From an uncultured Desulfuromonadales bacterium (lineage in GTDB: Bacteria; Desulfobacterota; Desulfuromonadia; Desulfuromonadales; Geopsychrobacteraceae), in the NCBI GenBank assembly GCA_947259685.1, contig CAMYNC010000003.1, forward strand, positions 1 through 53,418: a stretch of DNA of 53,418 nt. Direction: 5' to 3'. Below are positions 53,236 through 53,418 of this stretch, piece by piece. The notes under the pieces are model-generated. The model saw nothing but the letters and a program-made list of their open reading frames with translations, was not told where the DNA came from and made no database searches. The stretch's first letter is position 1. Each line of letters opens with the position of its first letter. Both the position numbers and the translations under genes were made by a program.

Positions 53236-53418
53236 TTAATAGACTGTAGGGATCGCGTCCCGTTTGAATGGATTGGTCCGTACCGTCAGCGAGTAGAGGA
53301 AGGGATAGTCCTGCTGCAGGTGCTTGGCGTATTGTAGCCAGTGACCAACCAGCTGCTGGTAGCCGCGGTTAAGATCGCCGACCAGGTGCAGTTGATCGGT
53401 TTCCAGCAGGTTTTCCAG
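53236..53418 (-). CDS. C-terminal end of an unidentified protein, 5' part beyond the window
   Basis: The minus strand reads in from the right edge for 60 codons to a TAA at 53236: HLVGDLNRGYQQLVGHWLQY and AKHLQQDYPFLYSLTVRTNP, ending KRDAIPTVY. The composition is that of a soluble helical domain. I cannot name the family from this fragment. It converges with the IPT/TIG-like gene 40 bases away. Confidence 0.6.
   Translation of the reverse strand: MENLLETDQLHLVGDLNRGYQQLVGHWLQYAKHLQQDYPFLYSLTVRTNPFKRDAIPTVY

Noticed and set aside
1..53418. tRNA, rRNA, CRISPR, transposase, integrase or toxin-antitoxin genes
   Set aside because: The intergenic regions were read for tRNA T-loops, evenly spaced direct repeats and mobile-element ends; none was found.

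Overview
The window reads as a chromosomal segment of a G+C-rich, Gram-negative anaerobe of the Desulfuromonadales/Geobacterales type (Desulfuromonas, Pelobacter or Geobacter-like). This is an inference from gene content: a gspC-to-gspN type II secretion operon that includes gspN, a small low-spin-type siroheme sulfite reductase, System II (ResB/CcsA) cytochrome c maturation, a non-adenylylated type glutamine synthetase, and multidomain GGDEF-EAL proteins. No tRNA, rRNA, CRISPR array, insertion sequence or prophage was seen.

Layout. (1) 1-7909, all minus strand: a transglutaminase, a glutaminase, a glutamine synthetase, a giant transglutaminase-DUF2126 protein and a circularly permuted ATP-grasp protein that runs off the left edge. 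Together they look like a glutamine/glutamate amide-bond and peptide-modification locus. (2) 8257-11444: a small lipoprotein, a quinone-oxidoreductase-like dehydrogenase, then an overlapping pair made of a rubredoxin-membrane fusion and a small siroheme sulfite reductase. (3) 11611-23132: a tightly packed type II secretion operon, gspC D E F G H I J K L M N, without its prepilin peptidase. (4) 23162-27248, minus: a cation-chloride-cotransporter-like permease downstream of a histidine kinase/response regulator pair. (5) 27364-33040, plus: a nitronate monooxygenase-like enzyme, an unknown secreted protein, then a haem block (AhbD/NirJ-like radical SAM protein, hemE, a patch of palindromes, hemH, a tiny four-Cys protein). 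(6) 33311-36303: a GGDEF-EAL protein followed by a broken EAL fragment. (7) 36367-40213, minus: ccsA/resC-like and resB genes, a small Cys-containing membrane protein and a CbpA-like J-domain protein. (8) 40570-48347: protoporphyrinogen oxidase, a ferritin-like protein, FapA/DUF342, DUF2288, a uracil-DNA glycosylase-like protein, a LysE exporter and a second GGDEF-EAL protein. (9) 48498-53418: DUF2959 lipoprotein, periplasmic rhodanese, a LysR regulator with a striking operator-like inverted repeat, a thioredoxin-like [2Fe-2S] ferredoxin, peptide deformylase, a GcvR-like double-ACT protein, a secreted IPT/TIG-like protein, and the end of an unidentified gene.

How the parts fit. Haem synthesis (hemE, hemH, protoporphyrinogen oxidase) and haem attachment to c-type cytochromes (ResB/CcsA) lie within about 12 kb, as expected for a cytochrome-rich anaerobe. 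The type II system would export folded proteins across the outer membrane. Two intact GGDEF-EAL proteins suggest cyclic-di-GMP control.

The candidates most worth following up are the transglutaminase/ATP-grasp/glutamine cluster, the rubredoxin-membrane/siroheme reductase pair, the radical SAM protein inside an apparently classical haem block, and the LysR-linked inverted repeat. Functional statements are based on motifs read by eye; no database search was run.
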